From NCBI GenBank assembly GCA_019915015.1, contig JAHBBC010000005.1:1922001-1986000 (forward strand): a stretch of 64,000 bases of DNA, in the 5' to 3' direction. This document shows, one piece after another, positions 44,892 through 56,009 of this stretch (positions are counted from its first letter, which is position 1; the number at the start of each line of letters is the position of its first letter). Under the pieces are notes generated by a model. The model was not told the origin of the DNA. It did not search any database and was given only the letters and a program-made list of their open reading frames with translations. The position numbers were made by a program, and so were the translations under genes. The stretch comes from Auriscalpium vulgare (Eukaryota; Basidiomycota; Agaricomycetes; Russulales; Auriscalpiaceae).

Positions 44892-45162
44892 CACTGCCTG
44901 CGCGGTCAAGTGGCACACCAAGAAATACTGTGGAAATAACTGTAAAAAGACTGTAAGTATTTGACGAGAAATACCTTGGAAATACTGTAAAGTATTCATA
45001 AAGAAATACTTAACCCGGCGGCTGTGGGCCTTTGTCTGCCTTCTAGTGTTTCTTATGCAATACTTAAAATACCTCTCACAGTATTTCTGGTAATATACGT
45101 AGAATCCTTCTACAATAATTTCCACGGCATTTCCGCTGAAATACCCGGCTGTGCAGGCAGTG
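44892..45162. mobile_element. MITE with CACTGCCTGC terminal inverted repeats
   Basis: Perfect 10-bp inverted ends (CACTGCCTGC at 44892-44901, GCAGGCAGTG at 45153-45162), flanked by ATA on each side, a possible 3-bp duplication. The AT-rich interior has about a dozen GAAATACT/AGTATTTC motifs in both orientations. 271 bp, noncoding. It overlaps the start codon of the gene at 43126-44890 by none but abuts it. Confidence 0.65.
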
Positions 45163-45430
45163 ATAGGAAAGGGGAGGTAAAGGAACCTGTGGTCTGTAGC
45201 GCCTTTCTTATAGCTTTGCTGCGCCACGCGGCAGTGCACAGAACGTTGTATTGTTAGACTGTGGCACGCATCGTATTGTTTGATTGCGTTGTACTAAGCC
45301 GAGTATGATCACGAAGATTATAACGCCGTGGACGTTGATGATTTTTCGGACGTGCTGGGGGCATGGCCTTGTAACAGGGTGAGTGCGAGTACGAAGTACT
45401 TACGCGAACAGTTGTAGGAAATGGGCGGCC
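45163..45430. other. Intergenic, no gene recognised
   Basis: Short spacer between the MITE and the kinase pseudogene; nothing recognised. Confidence 0.4.
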
Positions 45431-45498
45431 ATGGCGCTCGGGTGTACGTGGTTTGAAGCATGGCGTTGGCGTTGCGTGCCAGCGGGAGGTGCCACCAG

Positions 45499-45865
45499 CC
45501 AACGTTATGTAACCATTCCATTGCTATACACATCGATCGGTCTGCAAGGACACCATCGCCTGCTCCAGTGAGGCTCCCCTACAGGCCCGCACGTCTTGAT
45601 CGCAGCGCGCCAGCACCCCGCCCGACGCGCGCGTCCTCGTCGGCATCTCTGGTATCCCCGCCTCTGGCAAGCCTGCCACGCCGCGCTCAACGCCACCGCG
45701 CCCGAGCGGGAGGTCCTCGTGGGCCTTGACGGCGGCACCTGACACGCGCTGTCGGACCCGCAGCTCGCGCACGACGTTCGACGCGTCCGCATACGTGGCC
45801 TTCGTCCGCGCGCTTCGCCAGTCGCCGCCGACGCGGATGCGCCTAGCCGCCAACGTTATGTAACC
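45499..45865 (+). pseudogene. Decayed copy of the P-loop kinase gene flanked by a 16-bp direct repeat
   Basis: 45540-45845 matches 42118-42500 with internal deletions. The Walker A region reads GISGIPASGKPA (Ser-Thr after Lys lost), the uridine-kinase-like middle is deleted, and the frame is broken. The intron-like segment after the first exon (GTGAGGCTCC) is still present, so it is a DNA-level copy and not a retrocopy. CCAACGTTATGTAACC lies at both edges (45499-45514 and 45850-45865). Confidence 0.75.
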
Positions 45866-46339
45866 GCCACGTGGCAGGCTGCAACCGACTCGTCTGCATG
45901 TGCGAATCATCGTTATCCGAACCGAGGAAGGGAGACTTCGAGCCGTGGATTGGATTGCGAAGTTGTCGATGTCCAACTCAGGACCTGACAAGGCCGGAAC
46001 TGAAGCTCGCTGGGAGCTCAGGCTCATATTCGTGCTGTCTGATCATCTGTTTTCCAGATGAACTTGTACGCTACTTATGCGGCTATCAGTTCTTTGTTCT
46101 TGGGTCTACAGCAATCCGAATGCCCCATGTGAACGGGCCTTGCACAACCCAGTAGGCTCATTGCCTACCTTGCACAGCACGATGACAGTCTTTCGCCCAT
46201 GGCCCAGAACGAGCGGGGATTACTACCTCGTGTCGGAGAAGCTGCTGCGGACGCGGCGATTGGTGCATATAGCTCACTACGCGCTCGCTGGGTGCCCCCT
46301 CTACCCCCCTGCAACTCTGCCTACGTCAGTTGAAACTAC
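45866..46339. other. Intergenic, upstream of the MYND gene
   Basis: No gene recognised; possible 5' exon of the MYND gene in the last 150 bases. Confidence 0.4.
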
Positions 46340-48733
46340 AATGCTCGACGGTCCTCTTGGTGAATTCAAGGCAAGTGTTTCTCTCCGACTGACGATGGCC
46401 TCGTTGACCATGATATCAAGACCCACCACCTTGATCGTATCCCTTGTGCGAACAACGGAGTGAAGAGCTCTCCACCGTGTCTCAAGGACGGCACGAAGGC
46501 ATGCAGCTCCTGCACCCTCGTGCTTTATTGCTCGAAGGTAGGTCCGCGTCGTCCTCTCAGGCGAGCCAGTCAGCCTGATCATCAACAGGAATGCCAATTG
46601 GGGCATTGGAAGGTGCACAAGATAGGTGAGACAGATGCGCAGCTTGTCAAGCCCACCTGACTTACTGCATACATTGTTGCAGATTGTAAAGACGAAGTCG
46701 CCTCTACGGCGTGGAAGCCTCAGTGGGTCCGTCAGTCTCGAAAGCCTACATTTTTAGAAGGAGGAGATGATGTTCCGTGGACGTCCCTGGATGATATTGG
46801 GTTCGATGTGTCGTCTATGTGAGTGTCTACTTTCCAGTCATCGGTGCCGCTTTCAATGGCTCGTTACAGGTGGGGAAACGTGCCCGCGTACGATGTCTTG
46901 AATCTGCCTCTCAACGAATGCGATGAAGTCGGAGATTTGGCCCTTGCGTTTGTTGGTGCGTCTCGTCATATCTTTGTGGAGAAGATATTCTGACGGGGAT
47001 CTTGTGCTATAAGCTTCTGGTGACCTACGAAACATCGTGCGCACGCTCAACGAGTTGCCGACCGACCACTCTGGAAAGATCACTATCCTTGTCAACGATG
47101 GAGAACCATATGTCCTACTCCGGAACATCCTACTCCTTCTAATTCTTGGAAAAGTTCCTGACAAGCAAAAGGCTGCGGATGTTGCCCTGCACTTCTGGTA
47201 CTCTGCATTGCTCCCATCCGACTACGGAAAGTTTCTCGGGAATCTCTGTGAAGAGCTGTTGCTATCAACCATGGCAAATGGCGGCAGCGTCGCTCTCTCG
47301 CTTTCGGCAACCTCGAGTCTCCGTGGATATTTGTCCCGCGAATGCCTCGGTCTTCTTGCACGGATGGTGCGCTCCCAATACACGGCGAAAGATGTCTTAG
47401 AGGAGGTGAAGCGCGTCCGGTGAGTCGCAGCCCTCACCTGCCCTCTTCTAGCAATTGATGGCATCTCGACAGCTTTCCTCCGGGGCGTGTCGACCGGCGG
47501 GATCGTTATATCTGGCTGCTCGAGCCTTCGCACCGATTGTCGTCCCTCAGGTTCCGCAGGTCCGGCGTGCTTCTTCCCTTCGGAGCTTCCACTTTTGATT
47601 TCAATTACCCGAACCGCTTCCTATTCTCTCCGAAGGGTCCATGGTTAATGGGGGATACTGCAAATCCCCTCGATTCTTGGAAGTATGCGCACTGCGTTGT
47701 TCGTCATACCCCTTTCTGTTCGCTGACATCTGTATCTGCACCAGTCTCTCTGCAGTCGTTGATGAAGGCAAAGCCCGCGGAGCAACCCGAGCAGATCTGT
47801 ACGGCTGTCTGCACTTCCACGTTTCTCGCCAGCTGCGCGAGTTCGCGACGCGCTTGTCGCGCTTCCGCGTTGACGTCAAGGTGTTCGTCGCCGACGCCAG
47901 AAACCTGGCGCAGGATCTGCACGCAGGAAAGCTCGCGAAACACGGACTGCCCGCTTCAATAACCTTCGATCGCATAGATGTCTCGAACATACTTGATCGC
48001 GAGTATGTTGGACTGGAGCAGGTTTGCAGGGACTGGTCCCGGATGCTGAAGAACACGCCGCACGCGACCCTTCTGGGGTACTTCATGAACTGGATTATGC
48101 ATGCTGAAGATGGACCATCTAACGGAGAGTTAATGCGGACTTTTGTGCCGAGACTCATTGCAGAACGGCGGGTAAGTCTACTACTTAGTGTTGCTTCCGT
48201 CCTTGCTAATAGGAGGCGATACCTCCAGCTCCCTTCACCCTTGGGCGAAGACTTAACACCGCAGGAGATGACGCGTATTCACTATCTGTTGCCCTGCCGT
48301 CAGGATTATTGACGTGCAAAATACGTTTAGAGAAGATAATGTGCTACACTCCTTTTTTCAAGGCGTTGCACGACAACTCTAGCGGATTCCGCGCGTATCT
48401 GGTCGGGCAAGGATTAGCCTCTGTGCTTCGCAGCGAAAGACTGCAGTTACAGTCTATGCATACGATTGTCCCACCTGTACGTCTTCGCAGGTTTAATTGA
48501 CCGGGACTGCTGATCAATAAGTTATCTCACATCTCAGCGGTTTGGTGCGCGAATCTCGGACTCTGTCAGTGCACTCCCTGTGTTCCAAACCAACGACGAT
48601 TGGTATTTGGGCGTGCGTAGCGCTGGTTGATCATATCATGCGGACGGGATTCACTAACGGAAATTAATAGACACATATTTCCGGCCTGGTTTGGGGTGAG
48701 CGCTTTGTTGAGTTCCGCAGAGCGAAAGCGTAG
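46340..48733 (+). CDS. MYND zinc-finger + DUF4470 protein
   Basis: MYND fingers bind peptides or act in chromatin/regulatory proteins; DUF4470 has no known function. The 5' end is uncertain (somewhere in 46340-46420). The MYND finger spans two introns: PCANNGVKSSPPCLKDGTKA, CSSCTLVLYCSK, ECQLGHWKVHKI, DCKDEV. After PQWVRQSRKPTFLEG and DDVPWTSLDDIGFDVSSMWG comes the DUF4470 signature: DVLNLPLNECDEVGDLALAF, ASGDLRNIVRTLNELPTD, ILVNDGEPYVLLRNILLLLI. The C-terminal half reads PNRFLFSPKGPWLMGD, DLYGCLHFHVSRQLREFATR, FDRIDVSNILDREYVGLEQV and WIMHAEDGPSNGELM. Final exons include DDWYLG and VWGERFVEFRRAKA, with the stop at 48731-48733. About nine introns, all frames joining. This is a common agaricomycete architecture. 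Confidence 0.8.
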
Positions 48734-49170
48734 ATTCTCCGGCTTTGAAAAACACAAAAACTGACATACATGCTGCTCGTATTCCATGCTGTACCCCAGG
48801 ACCTTGCAATCAACAAGCATGAGTCCGGGTGGTAGAGGAAACTAGAAAGGTTGACGGTGGGCGGCCTCAGCTGAGCCAGGCTGGTCCTCGTTTACGGAGA
48901 CGCCCCCAGTCTCATTGTCCTCGGGATTCCTGGATCCCTTATGCATGCTAGATGCAGGTCGAAGCTGGCGTTTAGATGGTAGGAGTTGAAGAACGGCAAG
49001 TTCGCGCGCGGTGACAGTCGTCAGTTCGTAGTATACTGCTACTTCCCGACACGAAACACTGCCAAAGCCTGAGCGGGCAGACACTTTAAGGGCAAGAGGA
49101 ATTAATACTGCTGGTGCTATACTACACATCACCAAGGATGTGCCAGTGCCACCTTCGTGAGAGCTTCTAC
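48734..49170. other. Intergenic; minus-strand frame of doubtful status
   Basis: A minus-strand frame at 48842-49135 has a hydrophobic start and a Glu/Ser-rich end (GSRNPEDNETGGVSVNEDQP). No splice-linked partners or homology were recognised. Confidence 0.3.
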
Positions 49171-49490
49171 TTATATACCCTCCAGACGAAATGTATCCAA
49201 CGAGATACTCGTCGGCACCGTGCCATCCAGAAACGTCAAGAGCTGCGGGGCCTCCGTCGTGTATCGTGGCCAGAAGGCACTCGAGTCCGCGCTTGCGCCG
49301 ACGTAGGCTTCGTATCGAGGTGCGCGGCGAAGCGGACGAGGTAGTCCGTCATGTCGCTCGGCCCAAATATCATGGCCACATCCGAGGAGTGGAACTGATC
49401 GCTTGTTAGACACCATGTTCCAATGAGCCCGAGCCTGAGGGTGAGTTGGAAACTCAAGATGGAAACTTTCTGCGCATGGCCGGCGCCGAG
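49171..49490 (-). pseudogene. Carboxylesterase C-terminal exon relic
   Basis: Encodes FHSSDVAMIFGPSDMTDYLV with RFAAHLD, then PQLLTFLDGTVPTSISLDTF. This matches the last exon of the intact gene (FHSTDVGLIYAPSDMTDYLI, PQLLTFLDGAVPLNITLDTY). The catalytic His exon end (FHS) is present. The frame shifts between the two parts, and no other carboxylesterase exons lie upstream. Confidence 0.7.
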
Positions 49491-49945
49491 CGCTGCTGCC
49501 AAGCATTTCTTGCACTTCCTCGCCACCAACAACGGCCATCGCTTCAATCAACAGATCTATTAGACTACACAGCGTCGCGTTGCAACAGATGCTGTACCAA
49601 AGTGCATCATAATACGATCGCATTCTCAGCAACAGCGAATGTATCCCCCTGCGGACAGCGCATATCACACGGTAATATCAGGCAGGGCCATCCGGCGATG
49701 CTATTGCACAGGCGCGTATGCGGCGTTGTATGACAAAAAAAAGGTCGAGTAACAAATGGCAAGAGATCACAACCAAATGCAATAAAGAAATATCAAAGTG
49801 AAGCGAGCGTCCGAACAGCACGAGTGTAAGTAGCGGCGGGCGAATCCTGAAACGAATATTGTAAGCTATTCTACGAAGGTCGAGTAAAGGTGGTATAACA
49901 TCAAGAGGATGTCCGAGTCCAAACTACCGGAGACTACGGGGGGTT
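49491..49945. other. Intergenic, no gene recognised
   Basis: Upstream side of the carboxylesterase relic and downstream region of the cupredoxin gene. An A-run lies at about 49734-49742. Confidence 0.4.
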
Positions 49946-51434
49946 TTACAACGCGAAGAACGCAGCGACGACAGCAACAAGCGCGACGGCGACGCTCGGC
50001 GACGCCATCACACCCGCGCCGTTCGGCTTGTTGGCCGCGGACACGGGCGACGCGGCCGCGGACGACGCGGCGGGGGCAGCGGAAGACGCGGCGTTGTCGG
50101 ATGCAGCGGACGAGGACGCGGGCGTGACGGCGGCGTTGTTCGAGAGCGAGGCGACGTCCGAGGGGATCATGAGCGCGTTGTTCGCGGCGGCGCTCATGTC
50201 GACGGTGCCGTCGGTGTTGATGACCTCGGGGTTCTGGCCGAGGAACGCGCGCGTGTACAGGATGTTCTCAGCGGCGAGCGAGTGCGACCAGGTGGGGAGC
50301 GTGCTCAAGTCGATGTTCGCGCCCCACGAAGAAGCAGCAGCGTTGTTCGAGGTCGCGTTGTTGGCGTACGAGAGGGCGGCGGACGTCGACGAGCTGTTGG
50401 CGGCAAGGCCGGGGATCGCGGCAGATGCGGCGCCGAGGGCGTTGGGCGGGTTGATGATACCGAACATGCCCTTCTGGCAATGGGTGGGGGTGCCGCAGTA
50501 GTAGAACGTCGGGTTCGTGTCGTTGACAACCTGGGTGAAGACGAAGGACAGGTTCTGCGTGCCGGAGGCGAAGGGCGCGTCGGAGGTCTTGTTGCAAATT
50601 TCAAGCTGCGAAGACTTGGTCACGGTGTGGTCGTTGCCACCCCAGATGAACTTGACGGTGTCGCCGACCGAGGCGTTCGTCGCGAAGGGCACCATGCGCA
50701 GGACACCCTGGGTGGGAGCGACCCAGACGGTGTGCGTGGCGCCGGTGCCGTAGCTGCCCTCGGACGAGGCCGTGGAGGTGGCAATGTACGCGGACGAGGG
50801 CGAGCCGAAGCTGGCAACGCATTCTAGAGCAGCAAACGGGTCAGCGTCAAGGTGCACAGGCAGATGCAAAAGGCGACGTACGCTGCACGCAGCTGTCGTA
50901 GCCGGAGCCACCCCAGCTGGACGAGCCGGAGCCGTAGCTGCTGGAGCCGTAGCTGTTGGAAGACGACGTGTACGAGGGGGAGTATGACGAGTACGTCGAC
51001 GAGCTCGAGTACGAGTTGTCGTACGTGTTGTACGACTTGTCGTCGTACTTGCTCGTGCTGGACCACGACTTGTCCTTGCTGCTGCTGTCGTAGCTGTTGC
51101 TGTCGTAGTTGGAGCCGTAGCTGGAATCGTAGTTGGACGAGTCGTAGTTGGAGCCGGAGTTGTAGCTGCTACCAGAGTTGTAGCTGCTGCCACCGTAGTT
51201 GTTCGACGTCTGGGACCCGTACGAGGACGTGGCGGTCGACCTGATGTGACAAAAAATGTAAACAGGTGACCGAACAGCAGGACAGGCAGGTACGCACGTG
51301 GGGGAGTCGGACAACGGGGTGCCGTTCGGTGCGGACACGGCAACCTCGCCGAGGTTGTTGTCGGGCATGGGGGAAGCAGAGACTACGCTCGCGAGGACGG
51401 CGGCAGCGCCGAAGAGGGAGGTGAAGGCGACCAT
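49946..51434 (-). CDS. Secreted, GPI-type Ser-rich cupredoxin protein
   Basis: Extracellular blue-copper-like protein, probably on the cell wall; partner unknown. Start at the ATG at 51434 with a signal peptide (MVAFTSLFGAAAVLASVVSA). An intron follows, then a low-complexity Ser/Tyr/Asn region (YNSGSSYNSGSNYDSSNYDS) of about 110 residues. A second intron leads to the cupredoxin domain: HTVWVAPTQGVLRMVPFATN, then GDTVKFIWGGNDHTVTKSS (first His ligand), and FYYCGTPTHCQKGMFGIINP (Cys, His and Met ligands). The Ala/Ser-rich stalk ends in NKPNGAGVMASPSVAVALVA, a hydrophobic tail fitting a GPI signal. The presence of His, Cys, His and Met argues that copper binding is kept. Introns are short and in frame. 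Stop at 49946. Confidence 0.85.
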
Positions 51435-52070
51435 TGTAGAAAAAGATTACGAATCAGGAAAAAAACCGTCGAGGTGTGTGTTGGGTGAGCGAGCGATGAT
51501 ATTCCTCCCAGGGAATGCAAAGTAGGTTGACTCTATCAAAGAGGGTGATCTGTGGGGGTGTGAGTGTGCTGCGCGCGGACGGGCAGGGACGGGGACGGAC
51601 CTCGAGAAAACGAAAAGAGAGCAAGTCGAGAATCAACTCGACTAAGATGAGAAAGGGACGAAAAGGAGGGAGGGAGGAAGGTGCAGCGGTGGGAAGGCGG
51701 CGGTGGGTTAAGAAGGGCGGGCGAGCGGGGGTTGAAAAAGCTGACACGGGAGGACGGCGCCTTGACGACGGGAACAGAGAAAGATCCTGATGGCGCCCCT
51801 TGGCAACCCCAGCCAATCACGCTCCGCCCAGGGCGGTCATGTCGGCCTCGCCACGCAACGCCCCGGCTCCCTCCTCTTCCTATTCACCTTCGCGACCACA
51901 TATCAGAACCCCGTCGCCACTCTCATATATCACCCTCCAATACTCGTCCCCGGAATAGCTCACTTTGTACTCGACACCCAATGGGAATCAACGGTAACAA
52001 CAGTCGCAGCCGTACGTATGTACACCTGATCCACCGCATATCTGCCGCGCTGTGAACACGCAACCCGGCT
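51435..52070. other. Cupredoxin upstream region
   Basis: Pyrimidine/purine-rich promoter-like DNA (CTTTTCGTTTTCTCGAGG on the minus strand; GA-rich run near 51650-51690). No gene recognised. Confidence 0.5.
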
Positions 52071-53332
52071 TCAATACCGCTGCTGCACCCCAGCACGCAC
52101 AGGCCGCGACGGCAGGCCCACACGCGGCGGCGCACGACGTGCAGTCTCTGCAGGTGCTGGCGCCGCAGCCCGCGGCGCATAGTCCTCCTGCTCCTCGACC
52201 GCCCCCCGCTGCAGCGCACCGCGCTTCTTCGCATCGCGTAGCGCCTTCAGCCGGTCCGTAGCGCGCGACGGCCCCGCGCTCGCCTCCTCGACGACCGCAC
52301 GCATACGCGGGGCAGGCGTAGCCGCGGGCTTCGCCGCACTCGCCGCTGCCGCCTCGTAGATGTCCTTGAGGCCCCGACTGCGCGGGGCGGGCGCATCCGC
52401 CGGGGCACGGTCGTGGTCGCGGTCGTCGTAGTCGTCGGACGGGCGCCGCGTTGCCGCACGGCGCGCACCGCGCTCCTGGGCGTCGAAAAGCCACTCCGGG
52501 AGGTCCGACGGGTCGCGCGCCTTCTCCAGGTGGTACGCCTTCATGGCGCGCGTGAGGCGCGACTCCTGCCCCGGGGGCGTTTCTGCGTGAGACGTCAGTA
52601 TAAATGTGAGACGCCCAGGGAAAATAGACCGTACGTTCGCCGGAGTACGTCGTGATGTTGGAGGCCCACGCCTTGCTGACATTGACGGTCATGTTGCTCG
52701 CCGCCGCTGCAACACGGGTCCACAAGGACGAGCCGTGGCCAGGCTCCATCGGCTCTTCATCCTGCTCATACTCCTCTTCCGGATCTATAGCACCGTAAAC
52801 GTCAGCCATGCGCGCCGCAGAGAGCGCACAGCGGACACTCACATGTCTCAGGCGACGCTGTGCGCCGCCCCGCGCCCTTGGTGCGCTCGCGGCCGCGCGG
52901 CTCCGGCGCGTCCTCCCAGCTCGTGCGCGCGGACGAGGCCTTCATGCGCGAGAGAAACGAGCCGTCCGAGGCGGACGACGCATTCGACAGCGACGACGCA
53001 TCCGAGCGGCGCCCGCCCCTGTCGTACGTGCGCGCGCCCGCGTCCTCGCTCCTGCGCGCGGCGGGGAGCGGCGGGCGCGCGGGGCCGCCGGAGCGTGGCA
53101 CGGACTGCGCGGGGATGTTCGCGAGGGAGCGCTGGGCGCGGAGCGTGCGCGGCGCGGAGGGGGAGGACGCTAACGAGGGGGGGTTCGATGGGAGCGGCGG
53201 GCGGGAGCTCGAGGACGAGTAGGACGACGAGTCGGCGGGGCGGTCGCGCCCCACGGAGCGGGAGCGCGGGCCCGTGGGAAGCCCGCCGGGGGCGGGGCGG
53301 GGACGGCTGCCTGTACTGCGAAGGGAGCTCAT
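52071..53332 (-). CDS. MSO1: Mso1-like Sec1-binding exocytosis protein
   Basis: Yeast Mso1 binds Sec1 and helps SNARE-mediated fusion of secretory vesicles at the plasma membrane. Start at the ATG at 53332 (MSSLRSTGSRPRPAPGGLPT). A disordered Ser/Pro/Arg-rich first exon comes before the conserved block, followed by an acidic linker (DPEEEYEQDEEPMEPGHG). The conserved Sec1-binding-like block is SSLWTRVAAAASNMTVNVSK with AWASNITTYSG. An intron leads to PPGQESRLTRAMKAYHLEKA, RDPSDLPEWLFDAQERG and a GLKDIYEAAAA segment. The end is RLKALRDAKKRGALQRG and VRAGVQQRY, with the stop at 52071. The call rests on the WTRVAAAASNMTVNVSKAW-type block; the rest is disordered. Very GC-rich. Confidence 0.68.
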
Positions 53333-56009
53333 GCAGTGGGATGGTGTCTCGAGGTGCGGGTGGGCGAGTAGATCTCTAGGCCGGCTAGATTGGATGAGCC
53401 AGAAACTAGGGAATTACGATAAGTTAGGCTGAAAGGAGATCCACAGGCCAGCTGCGTGGAATAGAATACGGGCGGCAGGGCGGCGGGGAGAAAGGGGAGG
53501 GGGAGGGAGAGAGAGGGGAGGGAGGGAAAGAGTCGCGAGGGCCAGCTGTTGGCGTCCGAGTCGGCCGTGCGCACGGCGACCGGCGAGCGCGGGCTGCAAT
53601 TGTCCTGCGCCCGGCCCGGTTTGGGCGTGCGGCGGCCGTGCCATCGCCGTCGACGACGTGCACACGCGCCGCTCAGTCTGCCACGCTTGCCATTTGACAG
53701 CGTGGCCATTGTGCGACACGTTTGGGCACCAGTGGCCACGGACGCTCTGCACTTGCTGGCGAGAGTCCCGGGGTAGCTAAGGTACGTCGCGATCAAAACT
53801 CCGGTCAGTCACACCGCGACCTGAAAGCCTAGGTCCAACTCGATGACCACAGGAACCTTCGCTGTCGCGGCACCCTCTCGTCCTGGACACCAGTCGGCAC
53901 CTCGCAACCCAGCCGACTCATACACGCATCAATTGAAGCGTCTCACCACGACTGATGCGCCATCCAAGCGCCATAGTGCAGAAGCACCGCAGTGAGGAAC
54001 CTTCCTCATCTTCATCATGGCGCCTGCATCACAGATCAATCAGCGCGGGCCCGTACATGTGTATGCAGTGCACTGCTCCAATAATTGAAGAGCCCGCTCC
54101 GAGCTTCGGCTAGTACAGGCTAGTACGCGTGCTGGTCGCGTCCGATATCAGCGAGGTGTGTCTTTGTTCGATCGAGTGTGTCCGGCGGCAGACGATTCAC
54201 ATCGCTCGGCACAGAGCGCGTCACTATATTCCCAGCGTTGAGGCAGCGCAGCATCGAAGGAGTTCGCAATTGATTGATTTTGACAATCACTTTGTGCGTA
54301 TAAAAATAGCACCGTGGCACAGAGCTTATATCTTACTGCGTTCTTTCCTAGCACCCACCTGCAGCTCATGCCTATGATCGGACTATCTTCATCAAGAAAT
54401 ACCTGCTGCAGCGTCTATTCAGTTGGCAACATTTCAGTGACTGAATGCACAGCGCTGTGCGCGCGTCTTATCTGCATCTGCGGCAACCGCGCTTTGATGG
54501 GCCCCTCCAAAAGATGCGATTTGCATATCTTTGACAGCTCCACAGAGGCTAGGCCTGGCCACGGAGCTCGCTCACTGGATGGGAATCACCGAATTTGATC
54601 GGTAAGAACAGACAGTCCGATTGGCCCATGCCGGTGCGTCATAATGGATTGGCTGCGGGCGTCGCATAGATATCCCAGTACTCACCTGTACTCACCGCCA
54701 GCACCTGCCCTAGGGGATATCTAACCTCACATGCAATGCGCACAAATCTGCCCCAGCTTGCCCCTCACTCATTGGGTCGATCTTCGATCGCCTCCGCAAG
54801 CGGATCCGGATTCCGAGCTGCCGATCGGTGAGTCTGGGCACGACCAGCATGAATGCGATCAGCTGAGATGCCCCCGCCATTGCTGGTTACCGACTGTTAC
54901 CGAGCGCGTGAGGTTGCTCAATTCTAATGTCGGTGCAGGGCCGTCCCTTAGCGAGCGGAGGCACGGCTTATGTACTCACTAGCGTGCAGAAGCGTGGCGA
55001 GTTACCATGGACGACTCCAGAATTGAACAGCCCCGAGTCTTCAAGCTTCAGGGCCGAGTCATTGCTTTGTGGCAGTTTGTGGCTCGCCGCTCACGGTGTT
55101 CGGCTTCCGCGCACAGTGAGGTTCGAGGGACAGGCGCTTTAGACTCGGAGGCCGGCAAAGTGACGGCTGGGGCGGGCCAGTAGACAGCTTGAGCAGAGCT
55201 GCTAATATACAAGTAAGTACTGGAGCTCACTGAGGGAACGGTTGCCATGCCGCGGGGCCCTCACGGTAGTAGTTTGACTAAGGAAGCAGACGCGCGCGCA
55301 TCGGAGCAGAACAGACGAATGAGTCCGACGGGGCAGCAAGCATATCTTGCGCAGGCCACGGCCGAGTACCTATCCGTCGACACAACGTTCGTTTCTCTAC
55401 CTTCTCAAGCGGCGCGCGCGGGTCACAGGAGCCTTGATATACCAAGGTCCACGGATACCCGGGGGGAACTCACGGCACACTGTAGAGCACAGAGAGGGCA
55501 CTACTTAGGCACGACGATGGGGGGCCAGCACGATATTTATTATGGACACCGTAGCCTTGACACACGGTACGCCGCCTCGGGGCTATTTGAACTTGAAATT
55601 GGAACACAAGAAAGGGAGCAGACCGCCCAACTGATACAAAGGCCGGCTGTCCCTCGAGAGAAGTACAGGTATCCCGGATGTGAGCGGACGTATGCATAGG
55701 GAGACCTAGTAGAATTGCCAGCACTTGAAATGCATCCGCGGTAACCGGTAACCGCGGCGGCGCGACTGACGTTGTTGTGGCCTGTTGAATTCGCAAGCTG
55801 TTGGCCAATATGCACAAACAACGCTCGGTGTATCGGCCCGGGTTCATCGCGACGGCGGCCGCGCTGGCCCGACAGTGACCGCAGCCGTTTCCATGTTCTC
55901 GCCCGCTGCTCGTGGCTCTTTTCGCAGACCATGGCTTTCGCGCTGTATGCACGCATGCACACAAAGACACCTTCCTTCCCAGCGCCGTGGTGTGGGAGGA
56001 GATCCTTCA
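53333..56009. other. Long intergenic stretch, no gene recognised
   Basis: No splice-linked frames with recognisable protein were found. The region contains a TATA-like AAAAATAG near 54302 and short low-complexity pieces only. Confidence 0.45.

Noticed and set aside
50028..51244. Plus-strand frames opposite the cupredoxin gene
   Set aside because: Antisense shadows of a Ser/Ala-rich coding region (Cys/Arg/Ser strings); the minus strand has signal peptide, copper ligands and introns.
52606..53379. Plus-strand 257-codon frame opposite MSO1
   Set aside because: Arg/Ala-rich shadow of a GC-rich exon; the minus strand carries the conserved block and splice sites.
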